From Massilia sp. PDC64 (lineage in GTDB: Bacteria > Pseudomonadota > Gammaproteobacteria > Burkholderiales > Burkholderiaceae_D), in assembly GCF_900101265.1 (NCBI RefSeq), contig NZ_FMZS01000005.1:248001-312000 (forward strand): a stretch of 64,000 nt of DNA, written 5' to 3'. Within the stretch, counting starts at the first letter, position 1, and each line of letters starts with the position of its first letter. Below the pieces are notes generated by a model. That model searched no databases and was not told the origin of the DNA. It saw only the letters and a program-made list of their open reading frames with translations. This document shows, piece after piece, positions 17,366 to 26,748 of the stretch. The position numbers and the translations under genes are program-made.

Positions 17366-18415
17366 ATGACCGTCAAGGCCTATGGCGCCCATGCCGCCGA
17401 CCGACCGCTCGAATCCCTGGACATCACCCGCCGCGCGCCGGGTCCGCACGACGTGCAGATCGAGATCGCCTACTGCGGCGTGTGCCACTCCGACCTGCAC
17501 ACCGTGAAGGCCGAGTGGGCGGGCACGCTGTTCCCGTGCGTGCCGGGCCACGAGATCGTCGGTCGAGTGTCTGCCGTCGGCGCCCACGTGAAGGGTTTCA
17601 GCGAAGGCGACCTGGTCGGCGTCGGGTGCATGGTCGACAGCTGCCGGCACTGCGCCGATTGCGAAGAGGGCCTCGAAAACTATTGCGACGGCATGGTCGG
17701 CACGTACAACGGCCCGACGGCCGACGCACCGGGCCACACGCTGGGCGGCTACTCCGAGCGTATCGTCGTGCACGAGCGCTACGTGCTGCGCGTGCGCCAT
17801 CCGGAAGAGCAACTTGCGGCCGTCGCGCCCCTGCTGTGCGCCGGCATCACGACGTACTCGCCGCTGCGCCACTGGAACGCGGGTCCGGGCAAGACGGTGG
17901 GCATCGTCGGCATCGGTGGCCTGGGCCACATGGGCATCAAGCTGGCCCGCGCGCTGGGCGCACACGTCGTCGCCTTCACGACATCGGAATCGAAGCGCGC
18001 GGATGCCGAGGCGCTGGGCGCGCATGAGGTGGTCGTGTCGCGCGACGCGGACGCCATGGCCGCGCGTGCGAAGAGCCTGGACCTGATCGTCAACACGGTC
18101 GCCGCCCCGCACGACCTGGACGCGTACCTGAACCTCCTGAAGCGCGACGGCACGATGGTGCTGGTCGGCGCGCCCGCGACGCCGCACCCGTCGCCGCAGG
18201 TGTTCAACCTGATCACGAAGCGCCGCGCGCTGGCCGGCTCGATGATCGGCGGGATCCCGGAAACCCAGGAGATGCTGGACTTCTGCGCGCAGCACGGCAT
18301 CGTCGCGGACATCGAGATGATCCGGGCCGACGAGATCAACGCCGCCTACGAGCGCATGCTCGAGGGCGACGTGAAGTACCGCTTCGTGATCGACAACGCG
18401 ACGCTGGCCGGCTGA
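17366..18415 (+). CDS. Zinc-dependent NAD(P) alcohol dehydrogenase, CAD/YahK family
   Basis: A 349-residue medium-chain dehydrogenase that interconverts alcohols and aldehydes. Catalytic zinc ligands are C40 (YCGVCHSD) and H62 (GHE); structural zinc cysteines are C93, C96, C99 and C107. The nucleotide-binding loop GIGGLGHMGIK is visible around residue 182. The order and length match the YahK/AdhC group, which is usually NADPH-preferring with broad aldehyde specificity. The start at 17366 has an upstream GAAAGG. The stop overlaps the MFS gene (TGATG), so dehydrogenase and exporter are probably co-transcribed. The 149 bp upstream hold no other gene. Confidence 0.9.
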   Translation: MTVKAYGAHAADRPLESLDITRRAPGPHDVQIEIAYCGVCHSDLHTVKAEWAGTLFPCVPGHEIVGRVSAVGAHVKGFSEGDLVGVGCMVDSCRHCADCEEGLENYCDGMVGTYNGPTADAPGHTLGGYSERIVVHERYVLRVRHPEEQLAAVAPLLCAGITTYSPLRHWNAGPGKTVGIVGIGGLGHMGIKLARALGAHVVAFTTSESKRADAEALGAHEVVVSRDADAMAARAKSLDLIVNTVAAPHDLDAYLNLLKRDGTMVLVGAPATPHPSPQVFNLITKRRALAGSMIGGIPETQEMLDFCAQHGIVADIEMIRADEINAAYERMLEGDVKYRFVIDNATLAG

Positions 18416-19596
18416 TGCAGCCCATCTCATCGTCGACAGGCGGCGTCGCGCAGGAAGCGCGCGCCTCCTGGGGCGCCGTGTTCGCGCTGGCGCTCGCCGC
18501 GTTCGCATTGGTGGCGTCCGAGTTCATGCCCGTCAGCCTGCTGAGCCCCATCGCGTCCGACCTGCGCATCAGCGAAGGCCAGGCGGGGCAGGCCATCGGC
18601 GTGTCCGGCGCGTTCGCCCTCGTGACGAGCCTGGGCGTGGCGCGCCTGGCTGGACGGCTTGACCGCAAGATCCTGCTGCTCGGGCTGACGTTGACGATGA
18701 TCGTGTCCGGCACGATCGCCGCGTTCGCGCCGAACCACGCCGTGTTCATGGCGGGCCGGGCGTGCATCGGCGTGGCGATCGGCGGGTTCTGGTCGATGTC
18801 GGCGGCGACCGCGATGCGGCTCGTGCCGGAGCACCTCGTGCCGCGTGCCCTGGCCATCGTCAACGGCGGGAATGCATTGGCGACCGTCGTCGCGGCGCCG
18901 GCCGGCAGCTTCCTCGGGGCGCTGGTGGGCTGGCGCGGCGCGTTCTTCGCCGTCGTGCCCGTCGCGGCGGTCGCCTTCGCGTGGAAGTTCGTCAGCTTGC
19001 CCAGGTTGCCCGCTGTATCCCGGGCCCGATCCGGCAGCGTGTTCGCACTGTTCAAACGCCCGGAAGTCGCCTATGGGATGGCGGGCGTGAGCCTGTTCTT
19101 CATGGGGCAGTTCGTATTGTTCACGTATCTGCGGCCGTTTCTCGAAACGGTGACGCACGTGAGCGTGACGACGCTGACCGGCATGCTGCTGGCGATCGGC
19201 ATCGCGGGCTTCGCCGGCACGACCGCCATCGGCGCCTTCCTCGACAGCCACCTGTATCGTACGCTGGTCGCGATCCCGCTCGTGATGGCCGTGCTGGCCG
19301 GTGCGCTGGTGGCGTTCGGCGGCAGTGCGGGCATCGTCGCCGTGCTGCTCGCCGTGTGGGGCTTCGTCGCGACGGCGGCGCCGGTCGGCTGGTGGACGTG
19401 GCTCGCACGCACCCTGCCGGACGACGCGGAGGCGGGCGGTGGCCTGATCGTCGCGGTCGTACAGCTGGCCATCGGCCTCGGCGCCACGCTGGGCGGCGTG
19501 CTGTTCGACGCCTGGGGCCATCGCGCGACGTTCGGATCGAGTGCGCTGCTCCTCGTCGCGGCGAGCGCGCTGGCCGGGAAAGCCGCGCGCGCTTAA
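18415..19596 (+). CDS. Major facilitator superfamily exporter (DHA1/AraJ-NepI type)
   Basis: A 393-residue, 12-helix inner-membrane transporter. The first helix motif FALVASEFMPVSLLSPIASDL and the following GVSGAFALVTSL are characteristic of DHA1 exporters such as NepI, AraJ and SotB, which expel sugars, purine nucleosides or drugs using proton antiport. The substrate cannot be read from the sequence. It is translationally coupled to the dehydrogenase and followed 9 bp later by a LysR gene on the same strand. Confidence 0.87.
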   Translation: MQPISSSTGGVAQEARASWGAVFALALAAFALVASEFMPVSLLSPIASDLRISEGQAGQAIGVSGAFALVTSLGVARLAGRLDRKILLLGLTLTMIVSGTIAAFAPNHAVFMAGRACIGVAIGGFWSMSAATAMRLVPEHLVPRALAIVNGGNALATVVAAPAGSFLGALVGWRGAFFAVVPVAAVAFAWKFVSLPRLPAVSRARSGSVFALFKRPEVAYGMAGVSLFFMGQFVLFTYLRPFLETVTHVSVTTLTGMLLAIGIAGFAGTTAIGAFLDSHLYRTLVAIPLVMAVLAGALVAFGGSAGIVAVLLAVWGFVATAAPVGWWTWLARTLPDDAEAGGGLIVAVVQLAIGLGATLGGVLFDAWGHRATFGSSALLLVAASALAGKAARA

Positions 19597-19605
19597 AATC
19601 GACGC

Positions 19606-20496
19606 ATGGCACGCGATAACCTCAGCGACATCCTCGTCTTCCTCGCGGTCGCGCGCGAACGCAGTTTCACGCGCGCCGCCGTCAAGCTGGGCATGACGCA
19701 GTCCGCGCTGAGCCACACGATCCGCGCGCTGGAAGCGCGGCTGGGCGTGCGGCTGCTGACGCGCACGACGCGCAGCGTGTCGCCCACCGAGGCCGGCGAG
19801 CGCCTGCTGCAGAACGTGGCGCCGCGGCTGGAAGAAATCGACGCGGAGATCGCGGCCGTCAGCGAGCTCGGTGACCGGCCCGCGGGCACCGTCCGCATCA
19901 CGGCCACGGACCACGTCATCGACAACGTGCTGTGGCCGCGCCTCGCCGCCGTGCTGCCGCGGTACCCGGACATCCACCTGGAGATCAGCGCGGAATACCG
20001 CATGGTGGACGTGGCGGCGGAACGGTACGACATCGGCGTGCGCTGGGGCGACCAGGTCGAGAAGGACATGATCGCCGTGCGCCTCACGCCCGACACGCGG
20101 ACGATGATCGTCGGGACGCCGGACTATTTCGCGCACCGTCCCGTGCCCGCATCCATCGACGACCTCATGAAGCACGAGTGCATCCGCCTGCGCCTCGCGG
20201 GCGGCGGCGTGTACGCGTGGGAGCTGCGCGACGGCGGCGAGGACATCGACGTGCGCGTGCGCGGCCGCTACACCTTCAATGGCGTCTACCAGATACTGGG
20301 CGCGGCCCTGTCCGGCTGCGGCCTCGCGTTCCTGACCGAGGACCTCGCGGCACCGCATGTGCAGGCGGGCCGCCTCGTCAGCGTGATGGCGGACTTCTGT
20401 CCGAAGTTCCCCGGCCTGCACGCCTACTATCCGAGCCGGCGCCATGCGTCGCGCGCGCTGGCCGTCGTGCTCGATGCGATCCGCCACAAGGGTTGA
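19606..20496 (+). CDS. LysR family transcriptional regulator
   Basis: A 296-residue regulator with an N-terminal helix-turn-helix (ERSFTRAAVKLGMTQSALSHTIRALE, about 20-47) and a periplasmic-binding-like effector domain (about 90-290) of the CrgA/DsdC-like group (RITATDHVIDNVLWPRL, VRWGDQVEKDMIAVRL). It sits directly after the MFS gene on the same strand rather than divergent, which is unusual for LysR self-control but common for this aldehyde/exporter arrangement. It probably regulates the dehydrogenase-exporter pair. Confidence 0.87.
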   Translation: MARDNLSDILVFLAVARERSFTRAAVKLGMTQSALSHTIRALEARLGVRLLTRTTRSVSPTEAGERLLQNVAPRLEEIDAEIAAVSELGDRPAGTVRITATDHVIDNVLWPRLAAVLPRYPDIHLEISAEYRMVDVAAERYDIGVRWGDQVEKDMIAVRLTPDTRTMIVGTPDYFAHRPVPASIDDLMKHECIRLRLAGGGVYAWELRDGGEDIDVRVRGRYTFNGVYQILGAALSGCGLAFLTEDLAAPHVQAGRLVSVMADFCPKFPGLHAYYPSRRHASRALAVVLDAIRHKG

Positions 20497-20585
20497 TTTC
20501 TTCGGGGATTTTGCGCGCATACCATATCTCCGCAGAGGCCGGCGCACGGTTGAAGCGAATACCTGAACGGATGGCCGGGATGTTC

Positions 20586-20591
20586 TAGAAT
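20586..20591 (+). promoter_or_regulatory. Possible -10 element for the dxs-hpnD-shc-hpnG arm
   Basis: TAGAAT lies 42 bp before the chosen dxs start, with a weak -35 match (CTGAAC) 17 bp upstream. A similar TAGAATG context occurs 30 bp before hpnA. This is a weak motif call only. Confidence 0.3.
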
Positions 20592-20633
20592 GGGTCGCCT
20601 GCGGTGCCTGTCGCACGCCGCATGGAGGACCGC

Positions 20634-22412
20634 ATGGACCTGCTCGAGGCAATCAACGACCCCGCCGCACTGCGTGCGCTGCCACGCGCGCGCCTGGAGA
20701 TCCTGGCGCGCCAGCTGCGCCGCTTCCTGCTCGACACGGTGGCGCGCACGGGCGGCCATCTCGCGTCGAACCTGGGGACGGTCGAACTGACGATCGCGCT
20801 GCACTACGTGTTCGCCACGCCGCGCGACCGCATCGTGTGGGACGTCGGGCACCAGAGCTATGGCCACAAGGTGCTGACGGGCCGGCGCGCGCAGATGCAC
20901 ACGTTGCGCCAGGCGGGCGGGCTGTCCGGCTTTCCGCGCCGCTGCGAGAGCGTGCACGACTGCTTCGGCACGGCGCACTCGTCGACAGCCCTGTCCGCCG
21001 CGCTCGGCATGGCGCTGGCCGCGAAGCTGCAGGGCGACGACCGCCATGCCGTGGCCGTCTGCGGCGACGGCGCGCTGTCCGCCGGCATGGCGTTCGAGGC
21101 CCTGAACAACGCGGGCATCGACCCCTCGCTGCGCCTGCTCGTCGTTGTCAATCACAATGGCATGTCCATTTCTCCCGCCGTCGGCGCGCTGGACCGTCAC
21201 CTGTCCGATCTCGCGTCCGGCCGCGTGCGCCCCGGCGCGTCGCTGTTCGAGGGATTCGGCTTCGCGTACGACGGTCCCGTGGACGGCCACGACCTCGACG
21301 CCCTGATACCCGCGCTGGAGGCCGCGCGGCGGCGCACGGGGCCGCAGGTGCTGCACGTCGTTACGCGCAAAGGCAAAGGCTATGCGCGCGCGGAGGCCGC
21401 GCCCACGCTGTACCACGGCACGGGCCGCTTCGATCCTGCGCAGGGCTTGCCGGAAGGTACCCGCGGCCGGCCCGCATACACGGACGTGTTCGGCGACTGG
21501 CTGTGCGACATGGCCGCGCACGACCCGCGCCTCGTCGGCATCACGCCCGCCATGCGCGAAGGCTCCGGCCTCGTGCGCTTCGCCCAGCGCTTCCCCGACC
21601 GCTACGTGGACGTCGGCATCGCGGAGCAGCACGCGCTGACGTTCGCGGGCGGCCTCGCCGTCGACGGCATGAAGCCCGTCGTCGCGATTTATTCCACGTT
21701 CCTGCAACGTGCCTACGACCAGTTGATCCACGACGTCGCCCTGCAAAACCTGGACGTGACGTTCGCGATCGACCGGGCCGGCGTCGTCGGTGCCGATGGC
21801 GCAACGCACGCGGGCAACTACGACATCCCGTATCTGCGCTGCGTGCCGAACATGGTCTTGATGGCCGCGTCCGACGAGGCCGAGTGCCGGCGCATGCTGA
21901 CGACCGCCTACCGCCATCCCGGACCGGCGGCCGTGCGCTATCCGCGCGGGCCGGGCCCCGGGATGGTGCCGGCGGCCGAGCTGGACGCCATTCCGCTCGG
22001 CCGCGGCGAAGTGCGCCGGCGCGGGGCCGGCATCGCGATCCTCGCATTCGGGCCGATGCTGGCGCCGAGCCTCGAAGCGGGCGCGGAACTGGGGGCCACG
22101 GTCGCGAACATGCGGTTCGTCAAGCCGCTCGATGCCGACCTCGTCGCGGCGCTGGCGCGCGACCATGCGCAACTCGTGACGGTGGAGGAGGGCGCCGTCA
22201 TGGGCGGTGCGGGCGCGGCCGTCGCAGAGGCGCTGGCCGCGGCCGGCATCCAGCGGCCCCTGTTGATGCTGGGCCTGCCGGACCTGTTCATCGAGCATGG
22301 TGACCCCGCCGCATTGCTGGGCGCCGCCGGCCTCGACGCGGCGGGCATCCTGGGCGCCATCCGCCAGCGTTATCGCGCGGATGCGCCGCTGCTCGTCGCC
22401 AACAGCAACTGA
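20634..22412 (+). CDS. dxs: 1-deoxy-D-xylulose-5-phosphate synthase
   Basis: Dxs condenses pyruvate and glyceraldehyde 3-phosphate with thiamine diphosphate, the entry step of the MEP isoprenoid pathway. The 592-residue protein shows the TPP-binding [18 protein letters not shown] (from G144), the [19 protein letters not shown] segment, the transketolase pyrimidine domain ([17 protein letters not shown]) and the C-terminal domain. It is slightly short of the usual 620 or so residues. The start at 20634 is favoured by GGAGG 5 bp upstream; ATGs at 20604 and 20622 lie before this site. As first gene of the hopene arm it probably boosts precursor supply for hopanoids, and may be a second dxs copy. 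Confidence 0.9.
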   Translation: MDLLEAINDPAALRALPRARLEILARQLRRFLLDTVARTGGHLASNLGTVELTIALHYVFATPRDRIVWDVGHQSYGHKVLTGRRAQMHTLRQAGGLSGFPRRCESVHDCFGTAHSSTALSAALGMALAAKLQGDDRHAVAVCGDGALSAGMAFEALNNAGIDPSLRLLVVVNHNGMSISPAVGALDRHLSDLASGRVRPGASLFEGFGFAYDGPVDGHDLDALIPALEAARRRTGPQVLHVVTRKGKGYARAEAAPTLYHGTGRFDPAQGLPEGTRGRPAYTDVFGDWLCDMAAHDPRLVGITPAMREGSGLVRFAQRFPDRYVDVGIAEQHALTFAGGLAVDGMKPVVAIYSTFLQRAYDQLIHDVALQNLDVTFAIDRAGVVGADGATHAGNYDIPYLRCVPNMVLMAASDEAECRRMLTTAYRHPGPAAVRYPRGPGPGMVPAAELDAIPLGRGEVRRRGAGIAILAFGPMLAPSLEAGAELGATVANMRFVKPLDADLVAALARDHAQLVTVEEGAVMGGAGAAVAEALAAAGIQRPLLMLGLPDLFIEHGDPAALLGAAGLDAAGILGAIRQRYRADAPLLVANSN

Positions 22413-22434
22413 GCTCAACTATGAGAGGTGCCCC

Positions 22435-23283
22435 ATGCTGTCCGAAACGGATGCCCTCGCCGTGCCGGTGCGAACGCCGGCCAGTTCGTTCGGTCTCGCC
22501 ATGCGCATATTGCCGGCGCCGCGGCGCGCGGCGATGTTCGGTATCTACGCGTTCTGCCGCGCCGTCGACGACATCGCCGACGGCCCCGCGCCGCCCGCCG
22601 AGCGCCGGGCCGCGCTGGAACGGTGGCGGGCCGACGTCGACGCCGCCTGTGACGGGCGCTGGTGCCCGCGCCTGCGCGCGCTGGCGCCGCACATCGCCGC
22701 GTACGGTCTCGCGCGCGCCGACTTCCACGCCGTGATCGACGGCATGCTGATGGACGCGCAGGACCGCCCGATCTGTGCGCCGCCGGCCGCCACGCTCGAC
22801 CTGTACTGCGACCGCGTGGCCGCCGCCGTGGGACGCCTGTCCGTGCGCGTGTTCGGCCTGCCGCACGACGACGGCATCCTGCTCGCCTACCACCTGGGCC
22901 GCGCGCTGCAACTGACGAACATCCTGCGCGACATCGACGAAGACGCCGCCATCGGCCGCGCCTACGTGCCGCGCGAACTGCTGCTCGCGGCCGGCGTCGA
23001 AGCCCGCGTGTGCGCCGCCGGCGCCGACGACATCGCCACGCATCCGGCGCTGCCCCGCGCGTGCGTCGACCTGGCCGCGCAGGCGCGCCGGCACTACGCG
23101 GCCGCCGACTTCGTGCTGCGCCGCCACCGGGGCGGCGCCGGGCGGGCGCCGCGCCTGATGGGGGCCGTCTATGCGGCGCTGCTCGCGCGGCTCGCGGCGC
23201 GCGGCTGGAGCTGTCCGCGCGCGCCGGTCCGGCTGGGGCGGCTGGCCAAGGCCGGCATCCTGCTGCGGCACGCGCTACGGTAG
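22435..23283 (+). CDS. hpnD: Presqualene diphosphate synthase HpnD
   Basis: HpnD joins two farnesyl diphosphates to presqualene diphosphate, the first committed step to squalene in the HpnCDE route. The 282-residue protein has both aspartate motifs of the squalene/phytoene synthase fold: DDIAD at 45-49 and RDIDED at 165-170. The N-terminal RILPAPRRAAMFGIYAFCRAV favours HpnD over HpnC. The start at 22435 follows GAGAGGTG; longer readings overlap dxs. hpnC (hydroxysqualene synthase) and hpnE (reductive dehydroxylase) are not adjacent and are not seen in this window, so they must be elsewhere or be replaced. Confidence 0.87.
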   Translation: MLSETDALAVPVRTPASSFGLAMRILPAPRRAAMFGIYAFCRAVDDIADGPAPPAERRAALERWRADVDAACDGRWCPRLRALAPHIAAYGLARADFHAVIDGMLMDAQDRPICAPPAATLDLYCDRVAAAVGRLSVRVFGLPHDDGILLAYHLGRALQLTNILRDIDEDAAIGRAYVPRELLLAAGVEARVCAAGADDIATHPALPRACVDLAAQARRHYAAADFVLRRHRGGAGRAPRLMGAVYAALLARLAARGWSCPRAPVRLGRLAKAGILLRHALR

Positions 23284-23296
23284 CTGCGGGGATGCC

Positions 23297-25309
23297 ATGC
23301 GCTATTCAGCATTCCAGGCGGCGGCACAGGCCGGCGCCATCCAGGCCGAGCGGACACTGTCCAGGCGCGCCCGCCTGCAACCGGCCATCGACGCGGCGCT
23401 CGCGGCCGTGCTGGCCGACCAGCGCGACGACGGGCACTGGATCTACGAACTGGAAGCGGACGTCACCATCCCGGCCGAGTACGTGTTGCTGGTGCACTAC
23501 CTGGGCGAGACGCCGGACGCGGGCCTCGAGCGCAAGATAGCGACGTACCTGCGCCGCCGCCAGGCCGGCCACGGCGGCTGGCCCCTGTTCCACGGCGGCG
23601 CCTTCGACCCGAGCGCCAGCGTCAAGGCGTATTTCGCGCTGAAGATGATCGGCGATCCGCCCGACGCACCCCACATGGTACGGGCGCGTGCGGCCATTCG
23701 GGACCACGGCGGCGCCGAGCGCAGCAATGTGTTCACGCGCATGTTGCTGGCGCTGTTCGGCGAGATGCCGTGGTCGGCCGTGCCCGTGATGCCGGTGGAG
23801 ATCGCGCTGCTGCCGCGCTGGTCGCCGTTCCACCTGTCGAAGGTGTCGTACTGGACGCGCACCGTGCTGACGCCGCTGCTCGTGCTGGGCGCGCTGCGGC
23901 CGCGCGCACGCAATCCCCGTGCCGTGGGCGTCGCCGAACTGTTCCTCGCGCCGCCTGCAAGCCTCGGGCTGGCGCCGCGCGCACCGCACCAGGACCGCAT
24001 GTGGTTCGCCTTGTTCCGCGCGCTGGAGTCGCAGATGCGCCTGCTGGCGCCGCGCCTGCCGGCGCGCCTGCGCCGGCGCGCGGTCGAGGAGGCGGCCGCG
24101 TTCGTGCGCGCGCGCCTGAACGGCGAGCACGGCCTGGGTGCCATCTTCCCCGCGATGGTCAACGCCGTGCAGATGCTGGACGTGCTGGGCCTGCCGCCGG
24201 ACTCGGCCGAGGCCTCTGCCGCGCGCCGCGCCATCGACCGCCTGCTCGTCGACCACGGCGAGGAAGCGTATTGCCAGCCCTGCCTGTCGCCCGTGTGGGA
24301 CACGGCGCTGATGTGCCACGCGCTGCTGGAAGCGGGCACGCCGCCCGCGCTGGACGCGGCGTGCCGGGGCCTCGACTGGCTGCTGCCGCTGCAAATCCTC
24401 GACCGGTCCGGCGACTGGGCCGCCCGCCGCCCGCATGTGCGCCCCGGCGGCTGGGCGTTCCAGTACGAGAACGCGTGCTATCCCGACGTCGACGACACGG
24501 CCGTCGTCGCGATGGCTATGCACCGGGCGGCACACCTCGAGCCTTGGCCCTTGCCGGACCGGTACGCGGACGCCGTCGACCGCGCCCGTGAATGGATCGT
24601 CGGCATGCAGAGCAAGGGCGGCGGCTGGGGCGCGTTCGAGGCCGACAACACGCACCACTACCTGAACCACATCCCGTTCGCCGACCATGGGGCGCTGCTC
24701 GATCCGCCGACGGCCGACGTGTCCGCGCGCTGCCTGTCGATGCTGGCCCAGCTGGAGCCGGGCGCCTGCGCGCAGCGTCGCTCGCCCGCCGCACGGGCGC
24801 TGGGCTGGCTGCTGCGCCGGCAGGAAAGGAACGGCAGCTGGTACGGACGGTGGGGCGTGAACTATGTCTACGGCACCTGGTGCGCGCTGTGCGCCCTGGC
24901 GGCCGCCGGCATGCCGCCCGATGCGCCGCCCGTCGTGCGGGGCGCCCGCTGGCTCGCGCACGTGCAGAATCCGGACGGCGGCTGGGGCGAGGGTGGCGAC
25001 AGCTACCGGCTCGACTACGCCGGCCACGCGTGGGCGCCGTCGACGGCGTCGCAGACGGCGTGGGCGCTGCTGGGCCTGATGGCGGCGGGCGCCGTCGACA
25101 CGCGGGCCGTCGCGCGCGGCATCGCCTGGCTCGTCGACCGGCAGCGCGCGGACGGCCTGTGGGAAGAACCACAGCATACGGCCACGGGTTTCCCCCGCGT
25201 CTTTTACCTGCGCTACCACGGCTACGCCCGCTATTTTCCGTTGTGGGCGCTGGCCCGCTACCGCAACCTGCGCGCGGGCGGCAGCGGCCGGGTCGCGTTC
25301 GGGATGTAG
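23297..25309 (+). CDS. shc: Squalene-hopene cyclase
   Basis: A 670-residue triterpene cyclase that folds squalene into hopene at the inner membrane. The general-acid motif is DVDDT at 397-401. Several QW-type repeats are visible, such as DDGHWIYELEAD near the N-terminus, GGWGAFEADN, NGSWYGRWGVNY, DGGWGEGGDSY and DGLWEEPQHTATGFP. These features fix the family without ambiguity. The start at 23297 gives the usual N-terminus; an extended frame runs back into hpnD. It lies 13 bp after hpnD and 3 bp before hpnG, supporting one operon with dxs. Confidence 0.95.
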   Translation: MRYSAFQAAAQAGAIQAERTLSRRARLQPAIDAALAAVLADQRDDGHWIYELEADVTIPAEYVLLVHYLGETPDAGLERKIATYLRRRQAGHGGWPLFHGGAFDPSASVKAYFALKMIGDPPDAPHMVRARAAIRDHGGAERSNVFTRMLLALFGEMPWSAVPVMPVEIALLPRWSPFHLSKVSYWTRTVLTPLLVLGALRPRARNPRAVGVAELFLAPPASLGLAPRAPHQDRMWFALFRALESQMRLLAPRLPARLRRRAVEEAAAFVRARLNGEHGLGAIFPAMVNAVQMLDVLGLPPDSAEASAARRAIDRLLVDHGEEAYCQPCLSPVWDTALMCHALLEAGTPPALDAACRGLDWLLPLQILDRSGDWAARRPHVRPGGWAFQYENACYPDVDDTAVVAMAMHRAAHLEPWPLPDRYADAVDRAREWIVGMQSKGGGWGAFEADNTHHYLNHIPFADHGALLDPPTADVSARCLSMLAQLEPGACAQRRSPAARALGWLLRRQERNGSWYGRWGVNYVYGTWCALCALAAAGMPPDAPPVVRGARWLAHVQNPDGGWGEGGDSYRLDYAGHAWAPSTASQTAWALLGLMAAGAVDTRAVARGIAWLVDRQRADGLWEEPQHTATGFPRVFYLRYHGYARYFPLWALARYRNLRAGGSGRVAFGM

Positions 25310-25312
25310 GCC

Positions 25313-26044
25313 GTGCCCGAGGCACCGCGCGTGCTCGCCGTCTGCGGCATGCCGTTCGAGGCGGCGATCGCGGACGGGCCTGGCGTCGTGGCCGTCTGCG
25401 GTCCCGGACCGTGGCGGGTGGCGCAGCGCCTGCATGGCATGCTGGACGGTGCCGGTCAGGCGCGACCCGGTCTTGCGCGACCCGCGTCCTGGGCCGGCAT
25501 CATCAGCTTCGGCTGCGCGGGCGGCCTGGACCCGGCCCTCGCCAGCGGCGACTGCGTGGTGGCCACGAGCGTGCTGACGCCGGAAGGCATCATCGCAACG
25601 GACGCGGACTGGTCGCGCGCGATGCTGGACCGCCTGCCCGGTGCCCATCCGGCGTTGCTCGCGGGCGTCGATGCACCCCTCGCCACGCCCGCCGCCAAGG
25701 CCGCCCTGTGGCGTGACGCGGGCGCCGCCGCCGTCGACATGGAAACGCACGCCGCCGCGCTGGCTGCCCGGCGCCACGGTCTGCCGTTCGCGGCTTGCCG
25801 GGTCGTGCTCGATCCGGCCTGGCGCAGCGTGCCGGCGGCCGCGCTGGCCGGGCTGGACACGGGCGCCGTGTGGCCCGTCCTGCGCAGCCTGGCCGGTGCG
25901 CCGTGGCAGATCGCAGCCGTGTGCGCGCTGGCGCGCGACGCGTGGGTGGCGCGGCGAGCCCTGCTGCGGGCGCGGGCGCGGCTCGGCGTGGGGCTGGGAC
26001 GCTATCTGGCGCCATCCTCCTTGCCGCCATCCTCCTTGCCGTAA
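25313..26044 (+). CDS. hpnG: Hopanoid-associated phosphorylase/nucleosidase HpnG
   Basis: HpnG removes adenine from adenosylhopane to give ribosylhopane or its phosphate, a step in bacteriohopanetetrol synthesis. The 243-residue protein has the nucleoside phosphorylase fold: VLAVCGMPFEAAIA at the start, GIISFGCAGGLDPAL and VDMETHAAALAARRHGLPF (purine/ribose site). It starts with GTG 3 bp after shc. The last 43 bp overlap the 3' end of the convergent mlaA gene; the end carries a 15-bp tandem duplication giving PSSLPPSSLP. Confidence 0.9.
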   Translation: MPEAPRVLAVCGMPFEAAIADGPGVVAVCGPGPWRVAQRLHGMLDGAGQARPGLARPASWAGIISFGCAGGLDPALASGDCVVATSVLTPEGIIATDADWSRAMLDRLPGAHPALLAGVDAPLATPAAKAALWRDAGAAAVDMETHAAALAARRHGLPFAACRVVLDPAWRSVPAAALAGLDTGAVWPVLRSLAGAPWQIAAVCALARDAWVARRALLRARARLGVGLGRYLAPSSLPPSSLP

Positions 26045-26748
26045 TCCGGCAGCGGCGCTTCCTTCCCCTCATTGAGCAGCGCGAGGCGGCGGCCCAGGTA
26101 GGCGTCGCGCACGAACAGGTAGCGGTCGAGCGCGGCCTGTTCCAGCAGGTTCGTCGCATTCAGGTAACGGGCCCGGGTGCTGACGAAGTCGACGCCCCAC
26201 AACGTGTTGCGCAACGCCGGCTTTGCGTATGTGATGGGCGAACCATACTGGTCGACGCCGAACCCGGCCGCGTCGCGGAACGTGCTGGGGCCGAACAGGG
26301 GCAGCACGAGGTAGGGGCCGGAAGGCACCCCGTAGTGGCCCAGCGTGAGGCCGAAGTCCTGGTCGCGCTTGGCGATGCCGGCCGGCGTGGCGATGTCGAG
26401 CACGCCCAGCAGGCCGAAGGTGGAATTGACGGCCACGCGCATCAGGTCGTTCATGCCGTCCATCAGGCGCAGCTGGGCGAAATCGTTCAGCATCACGGTG
26501 ACGTCGCCCAGGTTCGAAAAGAAATTGTCGACGCCGGTGCGGATGGGCCGCGGCACGGTGCGGTTGTACGTGCGCGCGACCGGTTGCGCGATGTGGCGGT
26601 CGAGCGTGTCGTTGAAGCGGAACGTGGCGCGGTTGAGCGGTTCCAGCGGATCGGCCTCGTCGCCCGGATTGCGCTCCGGGCCCGTGGCGCAGCCGACCAG
26701 GAGCAAGAGCAATGTGGCGGCAACGAGCCGGCGTTGCGGGTAGGTCAT
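26002..26748 (-). CDS. mlaA: MlaA/VacJ family outer-membrane lipoprotein
   Basis: A 248-residue lipoprotein with a lipobox ending at C20 (LLLVGCATG). The MlaA core is clear: DPLEPLNRATFRFNDTLDRH, NFFSNLGDV, GLLGVLDIATPAG, DFGLTLGHYGVPSGPYLVLP and the pore-proximal PSTFRDAAG. MlaA sits in the inner leaflet of the outer membrane and exchanges phospholipids with MlaC-like carriers. Here it is coupled to hpnN (ATGA overlap) and faces hpnM, an MlaC-like protein, so it probably serves hopanoid trafficking rather than the general Mla system. The C-terminus carries a duplicated GKEDG unit from a 15-bp tandem repeat. Confidence 0.9.
   Translation of the reverse strand: MTYPQRRLVAATLLLLLVGCATGPERNPGDEADPLEPLNRATFRFNDTLDRHIAQPVARTYNRTVPRPIRTGVDNFFSNLGDVTVMLNDFAQLRLMDGMNDLMRVAVNSTFGLLGVLDIATPAGIAKRDQDFGLTLGHYGVPSGPYLVLPLFGPSTFRDAAGFGVDQYGSPITYAKPALRNTLWGVDFVSTRARYLNATNLLEQAALDRYLFVRDAYLGRRLALLNEGKEAPLPDYGKEDGGKEDGAR
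26011..26040. repeat. Perfect 15-bp tandem duplication in the hpnG/mlaA overlap
   Basis: GCCATCCTCCTTGCC occurs twice back to back. It lies in the shared 3' ends of two convergent genes and adds five residues to each: PSSLP twice in HpnG and GKEDG twice in MlaA. Both frames stay open because the unit is a multiple of three. Confidence 0.9.
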
